Below are positions 15,056 through 21,830 of a stretch of DNA of 35,664 nt, piece by piece. The stretch spans positions 1 to 35,664 of the IMG/VR virus record IMGVR_UViG_3300042486_001634; one strand, given 5' to 3'. Each line of letters opens with the position of its first letter. The first letter of the stretch is position 1. This DNA comes from a virus. Position numbers and translations under genes: made by a program. The notes under the pieces were generated by a model. The model worked only from the letters and a program-made list of their open reading frames with translations. It ran no database searches and was not told the DNA's origin.

Positions 15056-15100
15056 GTAAAAATGTTTTATATAAAAAATAAATGATAATTTTTTTTAAAA

Positions 15101-15133
15101 CAAAAAACCCCACCTGAATTAACAGATGAGGTT
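15101..15133 (-). terminator. Intrinsic terminator of the large noncoding RNA
   Basis: On the minus strand an 11-bp stem without mismatches (arms 15123-15133 and 15106-15116, three G-U pairs) with a 6-nt loop is followed by six T residues in a row or more. It lies at the 3' end of the gene-free region, in the direction set by the promoters upstream. Confidence 0.9.
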
Positions 15134-16095
15134 TAGTGGCTAAAAGGTTGAGAATACACCTGTTTTTGAGAATCTTTGGAAGGATTATGTGGTTCCCTTC
15201 GTTTCCACCATCTTTTGAATGGTAACTCTCATCGCCGATTGGTTAGACCAATCACTCCTAAAGGTTTTAACTACTCTTTCATTACTCAACTCTCTTCAAT
15301 CTTGCGAACTGACTCAGGATTCGACTCCTTAGAGGTCTTTGGTAAAAATACACATCAACTTGCGGTCTCAGTGTGCCATGGACAACCCATGACTAGGTAG
15401 GCGACTTTCATCAAAACCTGATGGACACTTATGCTTATTTTTTTCTGAGTATAACTTTTACATTAACATAGTAAATTATAAGTTTGTGTGTCGTGGATGA
15501 TAGAAGTAGTGGTCCACCGTAAGCTCCGTCATCTTTTGAACGACAGAATACTAAACTACTCCTTGAGATGTCCCCACCTCCATATGTCAAGTCAACTTCA
15601 AACAAAGAATCTTGGTAGATTCAAAGTAGGGATAGTAACAGCACCACCTGTACTCTATCATACCTTTCGGTTTTAAGTCCACTTTCGTATTGGAATTCGC
15701 AATGATGAGATTGGAGGTCCCACTTCTTACAATATCCCTACGAGTTATTCTTATTGGTGTTCCCACCTCAACCAAACGACCCACATCGCTTGGTCACCTT
15801 AACTCTTCACCTACAGTGTTACCCTCGATTACTAAAGCCAAGATGATATCTCGCTTGTATACTCGAGCTCCGTTACCGAAGCCGCAATCCTGTTAACACA
15901 ACAGGTTCACTTTATCCCACTTTCGTGGTTTATTTAACGACCATATACGGCCGATTACCTTTATCAAACTATCATCATTCCGAAGAACTACTTTCGAATG
16001 AACGGATAAATATTTTATATTCAAAGAACGAATTTCAATTTTAAAAAAGGAAACCATAGTTTTACAACAACGTCAACCTTTTCGTGATTGGTCTA
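15101..16095 (-). ncRNA. Candidate giant structured noncoding RNA (about 1 kb)
   Basis: This stretch of about 1 kb has no convincing gene but has its own promoter (16096-16127) and terminator (15101-15133). On the minus strand I find many perfect hairpins: arms 15975-15980/15996-16001; CCAC-GAAA-GTGG at 15917-15928; 6 bp at 15889-15905; 9 bp with a 6-nt loop at 15771-15794; GGTG-GGAA-CACC at 15756-15767; ACC-GAAA-GGT at 15662-15671; GAATCT-ACCA-AGATTC at 15607-15622; 5 bp at 15528-15544, 15409-15423, 15377-15391 and 15207-15223. A 9-bp long-range helix joins 15626-15634 with 15733-15741. A 12-bp perfect helix joins the 5' end (16084-16095) to 15244-15255. Size, GNRA loops, phage setting and adjacency to a tRNA recall GOLLD and ROOL RNAs; membership is unproven and it may be a new class. 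The exact 5' end could trim a few bases of the closing helix. Confidence 0.75.
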
Positions 16096-16127
16096 CAAAG
16101 GTAAGATAAACTTTTCAATTTGTCAAA
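16096..16127 (-). promoter_or_regulatory. Promoter of the large noncoding RNA, TTTG-N20-TACCTTTG
   Basis: On the minus strand TTTG (16124-16127) and TACCTTTG (16096-16103) are exactly 20 nt apart. The spacer is almost identical to that of the promoter at 16212-16243. Transcription would begin within the 5' arm of the 12-bp closing helix. Confidence 0.8.
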
Positions 16128-16140
16128 CTTTTTTGTAAAC

Positions 16141-16207
16141 TTTTTTTTTGACAACCTTACTCTATAACTACCGATAGTGAGATTTGGTTTCGGTGATTGT
16201 CAAATGT
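16141..16207 (-). ncRNA. Candidate short structured RNA
   Basis: Between two promoters, about 66 nt of minus-strand sequence can fold with a 7-bp end helix (195-201 with 150-156 in 16xxx numbering, one G-U), an adjoining 5-bp ACCGA/TCGGT helix, or alternatively an ACTA-TCGG-TAGT hairpin. There is no start codon with a meaningful frame. Its 5' part (GACAATCACCGAAA) resembles the start of the large RNA (GACCAATCACGAAA). It has no clear terminator of its own. It could be a small RNA, a relic tRNA or a leader of the larger transcript. Confidence 0.35.
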
Positions 16208-16211
16208 TTCA

Positions 16212-16243
16212 CAAAGGTAAGATAAACTTTTCAATTCGTCAAA
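16212..16243 (-). promoter_or_regulatory. Tandem promoter, TTTG-N20-TACCTTTG
   Basis: TTTG (16240-16243) and TACCTTTG (16212-16219) on the minus strand are 20 nt apart. It lies just downstream of the tRNA gene and would drive the short RNA and read into the large RNA. Confidence 0.8.
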
Positions 16244-16267
16244 CTTTTTGTGAAGTTTTTTTTTTAG

Positions 16268-16340
<73 letters not shown>

Positions 16341-16379
16341 ATATATTTTTTATTCAAAGAACTTTCAAATTAAGTCCCA

Positions 16380-16411
16380 CAAATGTAATCTTATTTTTTC
16401 AAATAATCAAA
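16380..16411 (-). promoter_or_regulatory. Promoter of the tRNA gene, TTTG-N20-TACATTTG
   Basis: On the minus strand TTTG (16408-16411) and TACATTTG (16380-16387) are 20 nt apart. The tRNA 5' end lies about 40 nt downstream, leaving a short leader for RNase P to remove. Confidence 0.8.
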
Positions 16412-16459
16412 CGTCTGTGGGACATTTTTTTTTGCGAGACTCTCATCTCATTTGTTTCA

Positions 16460-16491
16460 CAAAGTTAAAACAAAATTCTCATTTTGTCAAA
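16460..16491 (-). promoter_or_regulatory. Most upstream tandem promoter, TTTG-N20-TAACTTTG
   Basis: On the minus strand TTTG (16488-16491) and TAACTTTG (16460-16467) are 20 nt apart. It precedes the tRNA promoter and may give extra readthrough. The 50 nt between them hold no gene. Confidence 0.75.
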
Positions 16492-16525
16492 TTTTATTTT
16501 GTAAAACTCTATTTGTGGGGATGTT

Positions 16526-16539
16526 TGTCCTTTAGGACA
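16526..16539. other. Short hairpin between Nudix gene and RNA island
   Basis: TGTCC-TTTA-GGACA is a 5-bp hairpin in the gap 16492-16577. No T-run follows on either strand, so it is not a clear terminator. A TATTTATA octamer (minus strand) lies nearby at about 16547-16554. I see nothing else in this gap. Confidence 0.35.
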
Positions 16540-16577
16540 TGAGATTATAAATATAGTCTACAATATCCAAAAGTCAA

Positions 16578-16997
16578 TTATTTTAAAATAAATTCGAACA
16601 ATTTATATAAAAAAGTATTAATTTTCATATTTTTCATGTCGTTTAGGGTAAAATAACCCCAATCTGTATGTTCATGACCATCAATTGCTTCTTCTAAATC
16701 AGGAATTAATTGTTTCTCCACATTAATAATATAAGTGTACATCAATCCCTTCATTTTACTACCATCTCTAGTATATCTTGGTATTATCCCCGCGAACTCT
16801 AATTCAAAGTTGTTTATGTTTATGGCAGTTTCTTCAAAGAATTCTCTTCTTGCCGAAATTTTAATTTCTTCTCCATACTCAATTTTACCTGCAGGTATTG
16901 ACCATTCACCTTGCCCTAATGATTCATCATTCCTTTTACAGATTAAAAATTTGTCACCGCATTTAACGATAACTCCAACGTATCTTTTAGCATTCAT
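16578..16997 (-). CDS. Nudix hydrolase
   Basis: This 139-residue protein should hydrolyse a nucleoside diphosphate linked to another group. The Nudix box is at residues 37-59 (GKIEYGEEIKISARREFFEE followed by TAI), matching Gx5Ex7REUxEExGU with alanine in place of the late glycine. The preceding QGEWSIPAG is typical of the MutT-like fold. Length is normal. It is divergent from the DUF192 gene, and the two starts are 13 nt apart around a TATTTATA/TATAAATA element. Phage Nudix proteins may clean nucleotide pools or remove RNA caps; the substrate cannot be read from sequence. Confidence 0.93.
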   Translation of the reverse strand: MNAKRYVGVIVKCGDKFLICKRNDESLGQGEWSIPAGKIEYGEEIKISARREFFEETAININNFELEFAGIIPRYTRDGSKMKGLMYTYIINVEKQLIPDLEEAIDGHEHTDWGYFTLNDMKNMKINTFLYKLFEFILK

Positions 16998-16999
16998 TG

Positions 17000-17007
17000 T
17001 ATTTATA
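17000..17007 (+). promoter_or_regulatory. TATTTATA element between divergent genes
   Basis: The octamer sits 3 nt before the DUF192 ATG (17011) and 2 nt from the Nudix ATG (16997) on the other strand. If it is a promoter, transcripts would be nearly leaderless. Confidence 0.3.
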
Positions 17008-17010
17008 GTT

Positions 17011-17358
17011 ATGAGAGTTAAAGTTAATCAAAATATTTTTAATATCAAAACCTTAATTGATGAAAAATCAAAATATATCGGCATGATGGGTAAAAAGTTC
17101 GATGAAACTTTTAATGGTCTATTATTTTTAATGGGTGGAGATAAACAATGTTTTTGGATGAAGAATTGTATTATACCATTAGATATAATAATAATCAAAA
17201 ATAATGTAATTGTTAATATCCACCACAATTGTCCTCCATGTGAAGGTGACCTATGTGGTAGTTACTGTGGTAACGGGAATATCGTATTGGAATTAGAAGG
17301 TGGTTCTTGTGAAGACCTTGGTATTGAACCTGGTGACACCGTTGAATACTTATTTTGA
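17011..17358 (+). CDS. DUF192 family protein
   Basis: I start at the ATG at 17011 (115 residues); longer upstream frames would run through the Nudix gene. Family hallmarks are KYIGMMGKKFDETFNGLLFL (residues 21-40), CFWMKNCIIPLDIIIIKNN (47-65) and the closing VLELEGGSCEDLGIEPGD. DUF192 proteins are small beta-rich proteins found widely in bacteria, archaea and phages with no settled function. Four extra cysteines in NCPPCEGDLCGSYC may bind a metal. There is no signal peptide, although cellular homologues are often exported. Its stop overlaps the convergent DHH gene by 9 nt. Confidence 0.88.
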   Translation: MRVKVNQNIFNIKTLIDEKSKYIGMMGKKFDETFNGLLFLMGGDKQCFWMKNCIIPLDIIIIKNNVIVNIHHNCPPCEGDLCGSYCGNGNIVLELEGGSCEDLGIEPGDTVEYLF

Positions 17359-18747
17359 TTCAGCAATCTTTTCTTTTAAAACTCTTTCAAACTCTTGAGC
17401 AATCATTTTTGTAAACTTAACTGAAGGCGAGTCGTCTTTTTCAGAATCGTATCTGTACTGGCCTTGAGGTGGTCTTTTACTTCTACCAAGATAATTTAAT
17501 CCTGATATGTTTGTAATACACTTGTGTCCACCTGAGTTGGCTTGAATTAAATCCCAAGCATTGATTCCAATCTTATCCAACATTTCTCTGTGTTCTTCAG
17601 TTAAATCAGCGAATGGAGTTTCCATCATTTCTTGGATATGATTTAAGATATCTTCCCCACCTTCCATGGTTGTAAACTTATCGCCATATAAAGCTTCAAA
17701 ATCTTTAAATGTAAAACCAACACTCTCAGGAACTGCAGATGTTTCACTAACCCATTTGATTGTAGATAATGGAATTGTTCTTTGTTTTAATTGTTCTTCC
17801 CATTTAGATAATACTTCTTGAGCTATCTCACCCAAGTTAACACCTTTAAGTTCTCTTTCTTTTTTGAAGGGATTACAAGACGCTTGTACCAACCCCATTG
17901 GCCAAGCCATAATTAAAAAGTCGGCTTCAGGATTGTTCCTAAATGGTGTGTACCTATCATAAGACCCTGGCTTAATCATAGAACCTCCACCATATTGAAA
18001 TATAATATTATCCTCAACTTTAGGATAACCTTTCATAGTTTGTTTATATGCCTCGGCATTCTTTTGTAATTCTTCGGGGTTTGCGGCATTAGTTTTTTTC
18101 ATCCAATCTTTAATGTTTGTTAATATAGACAATAAAGATGGTTCTGAATTTTGTACTAAACCTTCTAAGAAACCTTTTTTGTTTTTAAATGCTAATAATA
18201 ACTTGTTAATAACAAGACCCATTAACATTTTATTTTTTTGTAATGACTTATCTTTATCTAACTTAAAAATATAGTTAACAACCTCATCAGGTGATATATT
18301 ATATTTTGCATAATCTGCCGAGTCAACAGTACTGATTAATAATATATCTGAAGATGGGAATAATTCTTTTGGTGAAACCACTTGAGATATTGTTTCAACA
18401 TTTGAACGAGATTGTCTAAATGATGTAGACTTGGTGCCTTCCGCACCTGCTTGTCTGTCGTGGTGGTCAGTATGAATAACGAACATTGGTTTACCGTGAG
18501 CAAAGTCAACCAATACTGGCATAACATCACCACTAGCGTCAAGTTTTTTAACCGCAAATTCTTTATCACCGTATTGGATAACATGTGAATTGATAACGTC
18601 AATACCATTATCTTCAAGGTATTTTTTCATTGCAATCGCAGTGGTTACACCATCTAAATCTTGGTGAAAATATATTTCTGCTTTAGGATATCTTTTTCTT
18701 AAAGCTGAAATATCACGTATTCCTGATTCTGTTATCCTTCTTTTCAT
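17350..18747 (-). CDS. DHH-family phosphoesterase
   Basis: This 465-residue protein carries the DHH-superfamily metal motifs in order: FHQDLDGVTTA (about 27-37), VDFAHG (80-85), IHTDHHD (91-97) and STVDSADY (139-146), and near the C-terminus SGGHKCITNISG, the counterpart of the DHHA1 GGGH motif. The family includes RecJ exonuclease, nanoRNase and cyclic-dinucleotide phosphodiesterases. The length and the middle insertion fit neither RecJ nor NrnA exactly. It might recycle short RNA or destroy cyclic-nucleotide alarm signals. The start MKRRITESGIRD resembles the short tags on neighbouring proteins. A spacing of 3 nt links it to the gene upstream. Confidence 0.88.
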   Translation of the reverse strand: MKRRITESGIRDISALRKRYPKAEIYFHQDLDGVTTAIAMKKYLEDNGIDVINSHVIQYGDKEFAVKKLDASGDVMPVLVDFAHGKPMFVIHTDHHDRQAGAEGTKSTSFRQSRSNVETISQVVSPKELFPSSDILLISTVDSADYAKYNISPDEVVNYIFKLDKDKSLQKNKMLMGLVINKLLLAFKNKKGFLEGLVQNSEPSLLSILTNIKDWMKKTNAANPEELQKNAEAYKQTMKGYPKVEDNIIFQYGGGSMIKPGSYDRYTPFRNNPEADFLIMAWPMGLVQASCNPFKKERELKGVNLGEIAQEVLSKWEEQLKQRTIPLSTIKWVSETSAVPESVGFTFKDFEALYGDKFTTMEGGEDILNHIQEMMETPFADLTEEHREMLDKIGINAWDLIQANSGGHKCITNISGLNYLGRSKRPPQGQYRYDSEKDDSPSVKFTKMIAQEFERVLKEKIAESK

Positions 18748-18750
18748 TAA

Positions 18751-19116
18751 TTAGTCAAGTCCAAATAGGTGTAATCCTTTATCAAATAAATCTCCGTGGT
18801 CAGATATACATTGTTTGTATATCATTTTATCTTTTGGTGGCATTTTAGTATTAGTTTCGTAACCCCATACTCCATCATCATCAACACCAATACTTGATTG
18901 ATATTTTGCAATTGCTTGGGCACTTTTAGAGTTAGGTAAATTACCGATACTACCATCTAATTTTAATGATTGTCCACTGTCATCTTTAACTCCTTTTTTA
19001 TTTAAGAAACATTGGATTGCCATATTAATTTTATAATTATCATCTTGTTCTTTGATAACTCTCTTAACGATATTCATTAAATCGCCTTCAGTTAGTTTTA
19101 TTACTTTCTTTCCCAT
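18751..19116 (-). CDS. Peptidoglycan-binding-like protein with N-terminal tag
   Basis: This 121-residue protein has an N-terminal segment MGKKVIKLTEGDLMNIVKRV followed by IKEQ, which looks like a capsid-packaging tag ending in an IxE site. Residues about 30-92 resemble a PG_binding_1 module: INMAIQCFLNKKG, LDGSIGNLPNSKSAQAIAKY and IGVDDDGVWGYETNTKM. No catalytic domain follows, and the tail is short. If packaged, it could act at the cell wall during entry. It is coupled at 3 nt spacing to the DHH gene. Confidence 0.75.
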   Translation of the reverse strand: MGKKVIKLTEGDLMNIVKRVIKEQDDNYKINMAIQCFLNKKGVKDDSGQSLKLDGSIGNLPNSKSAQAIAKYQSSIGVDDDGVWGYETNTKMPPKDKMIYKQCISDHGDLFDKGLHLFGLD

Positions 19117-19140
19117 ATCATGATTTTAAAGTTGATTAAT

Positions 19141-19148
19141 TATAAATA
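19141..19148 (-). promoter_or_regulatory. TATTTATA element upstream of the peptidoglycan-binding gene
   Basis: Reading with the gene, the octamer lies 24 nt before the ATG at 19116, between the terminator at 19158-19184 and the gene, so the gene needs its own signal here. Confidence 0.35.
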
Positions 19149-19157
19149 TCCGTAAAA

Positions 19158-19184
19158 CAAAAAAAAGGGTCGTTAAACCCTTTT
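19158..19184 (-). terminator. Intrinsic terminator after the DNA methyltransferase
   Basis: On the minus strand AAAAGGGT and ACCCTTTT (8 bp, 6-nt loop) are followed by further T residues. The 5' arm overlaps the methyltransferase stop codon. Confidence 0.85.
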
Positions 19185-20034
19185 ACTTAAATTCTATTTT
19201 AGTTTGTTTATTTAAATCAACAAAATGTTGTACCCTTTCTTGTCCAACTTTTGTATAGTTTTCACTCAATTCGATTCCAATCCATCTGCGTCCACTAATT
19301 TCTGCTGCGACCATTGAAGTCGCAGAACCAGCGAATGGGTCGAGAACGATATCATTCTTGTAAGTAAGAATCTTAATCGCCTTCATTGGAATATCCATTG
19401 AGAATGTGGCTTTGGTTTGTTGCTTTGTGTCCGCAAAATATTCCCACTGACCATAAACCAAAGACATAAATTCTTTCTTGTCTTCTTCTTGATAAACCGC
19501 TTTAGTTTTTACAGTACCATCTTCTTGCTCCATATCAACCATCTCGGCTTTCCATTGTGGCTCACCTTTAATCTTTTTAATACGGTCTTTCTTGTAGGCT
19601 AATATAACACACTCTTTTGGGTTGTATATGTAAGGACTTGAAGGACTCATCCATGAACCCCAAGCTGTGGTCTTACTTCTGTGTGGTGAGTTCTCATCAA
19701 GGTCAACCAATCCATAGAATTGGAACCCAACAGATTTCATTACTGACCAAAACTCAGACATAAATAAAACTCTACCTCCTCTGTCTTGTACATTTACCTC
19801 ATAAGGAATGTTAACAGCGATTCTACCATCAGTTTTTAGAACACGGAAAGATTCGGTCAACCACTGTTTTGTGAAATCCCAATATTCTTCCATTGTCATT
19901 GTATCTTTGTGTGTGTCATATTCAATCCCAACATTGTATGGTGGAGATGTTACAACCAAATCAACAGAGTTTTCAGGAAATTTAGACATTTCATCTATAC
20001 AGTTCCCATTAATAATTTTTCCTGTTTCTATCAT
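19183..20034 (-). CDS. DNA methyltransferase, SPPY type (m4C or m6A)
   Basis: This 283-residue protein is a beta-class amino-methyltransferase: the catalytic motif IV comes first (VDLVVTSPPYNVGIEYD, about 24-40), and the SAM-binding motif I comes late (DIVLDPFAGSATSMVAAEIS, near 235-255), followed by RRWIGIELSENY. TSPPY favours N4-cytosine methylation, though adenine enzymes exist. There is no restriction partner nearby, so it is probably solitary and protects phage DNA or alters expression. It precedes a terminator and follows DUF3310 at 3 nt spacing. Confidence 0.93.
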   Translation of the reverse strand: MIETGKIINGNCIDEMSKFPENSVDLVVTSPPYNVGIEYDTHKDTMTMEEYWDFTKQWLTESFRVLKTDGRIAVNIPYEVNVQDRGGRVLFMSEFWSVMKSVGFQFYGLVDLDENSPHRSKTTAWGSWMSPSSPYIYNPKECVILAYKKDRIKKIKGEPQWKAEMVDMEQEDGTVKTKAVYQEEDKKEFMSLVYGQWEYFADTKQQTKATFSMDIPMKAIKILTYKNDIVLDPFAGSATSMVAAEISGRRWIGIELSENYTKVGQERVQHFVDLNKQTKIEFK

Positions 20035-20037
20035 ATT

Positions 20038-20319
20038 TTATTTTTTTTCTAAATTTTCTATTCTTCTTTCAAGATACCATAAAGCTTTTTTTAGGTCTTG
20101 AAGTTCTTTATCGACCCCTTTTTTTCCCGCCCTTGAAATATACTTCACGGTATTACCGAGGTGAAAATTTAAATCCCAAGCTTCAATAACTTTAATCGCT
20201 TCATATGGATTATTTTCTCCACCGTAATGACTAGGGTGGTTCACTTGTTCCTTTGGAATATTACATTGACAATTACCGTCACCACCATTTAACGGATTAC
20301 ACACACAATCTTTTTTCAT
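20038..20319 (-). CDS. DUF3310 protein
   Basis: This 93-residue protein has the family core VNHPSHYGGENNPYEAIKVI (about 26-45), WDLNFHLGNTVKYISRAGKK and a closing LQDLKKALWYLERRIE helix. DUF3310 is common in phages and is sometimes annotated as a nucleotide-kinase-like protein; its role is not established. The N-terminal 22 residues carry four cysteines (CVCNPLNGGDGNCQC), probably a small metal-binding extension that I do not recall from the core family. It sits 1 nt after glutamine synthetase and 3 nt before the methyltransferase. Confidence 0.88.
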   Translation of the reverse strand: MKKDCVCNPLNGGDGNCQCNIPKEQVNHPSHYGGENNPYEAIKVIEAWDLNFHLGNTVKYISRAGKKGVDKELQDLKKALWYLERRIENLEKK

Positions 20320-20320
20320 A

Positions 20321-21442
20321 TTAATCTTCCCTATATTCTTTTAATAATTCTTCGTTAGATAATGCACTATATTTTTCACTCAATTTACTGGTGTCAATAT
20401 CGTCATACATTACATGTAGTGTATCATCAAGTTCTTTTGCAAGTTCCAATGACTCACAAATAACATTAAGAACACAATATGGATTTGCATTTGATGCTGG
20501 TCTTCTATCTTCAAGATAACCTTTCCAAGTTTCACCTACAGATTTTGGAACTCTGATTGACGCTCCTCTGTCAGATACTCCCCAACTGAACTTATCAATT
20601 GATTGTGTTTCATGTTTACCTGTTAATCTTAGATGATTGTTTGAACCATAGTTTTCAATATGAACTTTTGCTCTTGATTCAAATACTTTGAAGATTGAGT
20701 TGAAGTATTCCTCTCCTCCTGTTTCTCTCATTCTTTTGTTTGAAAAATTCGTATGTAATCCTGAGCCATTCCAATCTCCTGTTGTTATAGGTTTTGGATG
20801 TAGTTCAATTTGATATCCATATTTTTCGGCAATTTTGTAAAGGAAATAACGAGACATCCATAAGTCGTCAGCGGCTTGTACTTTACCTTTGGCAAATACT
20901 TGGTATTCCCATTGTCCTAATGCAACTTCAGCATTTGTTCCTTCAATACCAATTCCATATTTCAAACACATTTCCAAATGTTCTTCAGTCAAACTTCTTC
21001 CAACCATTTGTCCACCAACACCACAATAATATGTTCCTTGAGGGTCAATGATACCACCATTATTGAATCCTATAATTGGTTTGTTATGTCCTGAACGAAT
21101 GAAATATTCTTGTTCAAATCCAACCCAAAAATCCTCATCCTCTTTACCCAACTTTGCTCTGTCATTTGTTTCGTGAACTTTACCTCTACTATCCATTACT
21201 TCACAAAGAACGTATACAGTACTGTATTCCGAAATCAAACTTTTCACATAAACTTTAACAGGTTTCAAATAACAATCAGATGAATAACCTTCTGCTTGTC
21301 TTGTTGATGACCCATCAAACCCCCATTCAGGTATTTCTTCAAGGTCTCTTTTTTCGTTAACGTCAATGACCTTAACTTTACTTCGTAAGTTTGGTTCTGG
21401 TTTATAACCATCAAGCCAAACATATTCTAATTTAATTTTCAT
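20321..21442 (-). CDS. glnII: Glutamine synthetase, GSII type
   Basis: This 373-residue enzyme should make glutamine from glutamate, ammonia and ATP. It has the beta-grasp start with WGFDGSSTRQAEGYSSD (about 40-57), the catalytic core WVGFEQEYFI, the GSII marker NGSGLHTNFSNKRMR, the ATP-site GVSDRGASIRVPKSVG, and EDRRPASNANPY near the end. Its length fits the short eukaryote-like GSII class (about 350-370 aa), not the 470-residue GSI or 700-residue GSIII typical of Bacteroidetes. All key motifs look intact, so it is probably active. It overlaps the small upstream gene by ATGA. An auxiliary metabolic gene for nitrogen supply is the simplest reading. Confidence 0.95.
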   Translation of the reverse strand: MKIKLEYVWLDGYKPEPNLRSKVKVIDVNEKRDLEEIPEWGFDGSSTRQAEGYSSDCYLKPVKVYVKSLISEYSTVYVLCEVMDSRGKVHETNDRAKLGKEDEDFWVGFEQEYFIRSGHNKPIIGFNNGGIIDPQGTYYCGVGGQMVGRSLTEEHLEMCLKYGIGIEGTNAEVALGQWEYQVFAKGKVQAADDLWMSRYFLYKIAEKYGYQIELHPKPITTGDWNGSGLHTNFSNKRMRETGGEEYFNSIFKVFESRAKVHIENYGSNNHLRLTGKHETQSIDKFSWGVSDRGASIRVPKSVGETWKGYLEDRRPASNANPYCVLNVICESLELAKELDDTLHVMYDDIDTSKLSEKYSALSNEELLKEYRED

Positions 21443-21660
21443 GATAATATTGTATAATAGTTTTCTTTGATTTTTAAAGATTTTTTGTGTCCGTTCCTAA
21501 TACTGAACAATGGATTTTTTGTCCAAGCAACCCCAAATTTGAATATTCTAAACCAACCACCTTCTTTATGATATTGCATTGAGATTAAATAACTTTTAAA
21601 TATCTTAATTGAAAAGGCCTTAATATATTCGTTATTAATCTTATATACTTTTAACCACAT
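21439..21660 (-). CDS. Small conserved phage protein
   Basis: I start at the ATG at 21660 (73 residues); the longer frame requires a non-ATG start inside the previous gene. The sequence GGWFRIFKFGVAWTKNPLF and SIRNGHKKSLKI matches a pattern I know from small phage proteins of unknown function (WFRIFGxG..W....LFS.RNG). It overlaps the upstream winged-helix gene by 20 nt and glnII by ATGA, so it is coupled to both. Confidence 0.75.
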   Translation of the reverse strand: MWLKVYKINNEYIKAFSIKIFKSYLISMQYHKEGGWFRIFKFGVAWTKNPLFSIRNGHKKSLKIKENYYTILS

Positions 21661-21829
21661 AGTAATCTTTTGCGTATTTTGATTCTTCAATGATGTTATC
21701 TTCAACTAATTTGTTAATTAGGTTCATTGTGGTTTCCATTGATTCTTTAAGAATGTACTTTGAGATGTAATCAATGTGTATGGGTTGTCTGAGCTTACCC
21801 AATAAATTTTTGATGACTTTTTCTTCCAT
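21641..21829 (-). CDS. Small winged-helix-like protein
   Basis: This 62-residue protein fits a minimal winged helix: helix 1 (KVIKNLLGKLRQP), helix 2 (IDYISKYILKES), recognition helix (METTMNLINKLVEDN) and a short wing (IIEESKYAKDYYVVKSI). Such folds usually bind DNA, here perhaps to regulate phage transcription. It starts 1 nt after the stop of the gene at 21831. The assignment is by pattern only. Confidence 0.65.
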   Translation of the reverse strand: MEEKVIKNLLGKLRQPIHIDYISKYILKESMETTMNLINKLVEDNIIEESKYAKDYYVVKSI

Positions 21830-21830
21830 G

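Noticed and set aside
15207-15223. Hairpin with a 7-nt loop CTTTTGA on the plus strand, resembling a Lys (TTT) anticodon arm
   Set aside because: No D arm, T arm or acceptor stem can be placed around it. Promoter and terminator show that the minus strand is transcribed.
15587-15896. Short open frames of 60-75 codons in the gene-free region
   Set aside because: Composition is unlike neighbouring genes, they overlap each other on both strands, and they cross strong hairpins. The region is better explained as structured RNA.
16421-16459. Possible remnant of a second tRNA 3' end (GCGAGA next to a T-tract) below the first tandem promoter
   Set aside because: Only about six bases match the tRNA end and no other arm is recognisable.
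16735-17358. Long 207-codon frame ending with the DUF192 protein
   Set aside because: Its first 92 codons run antisense through the Nudix gene. The DUF192 homology begins at the ATG at 17011.
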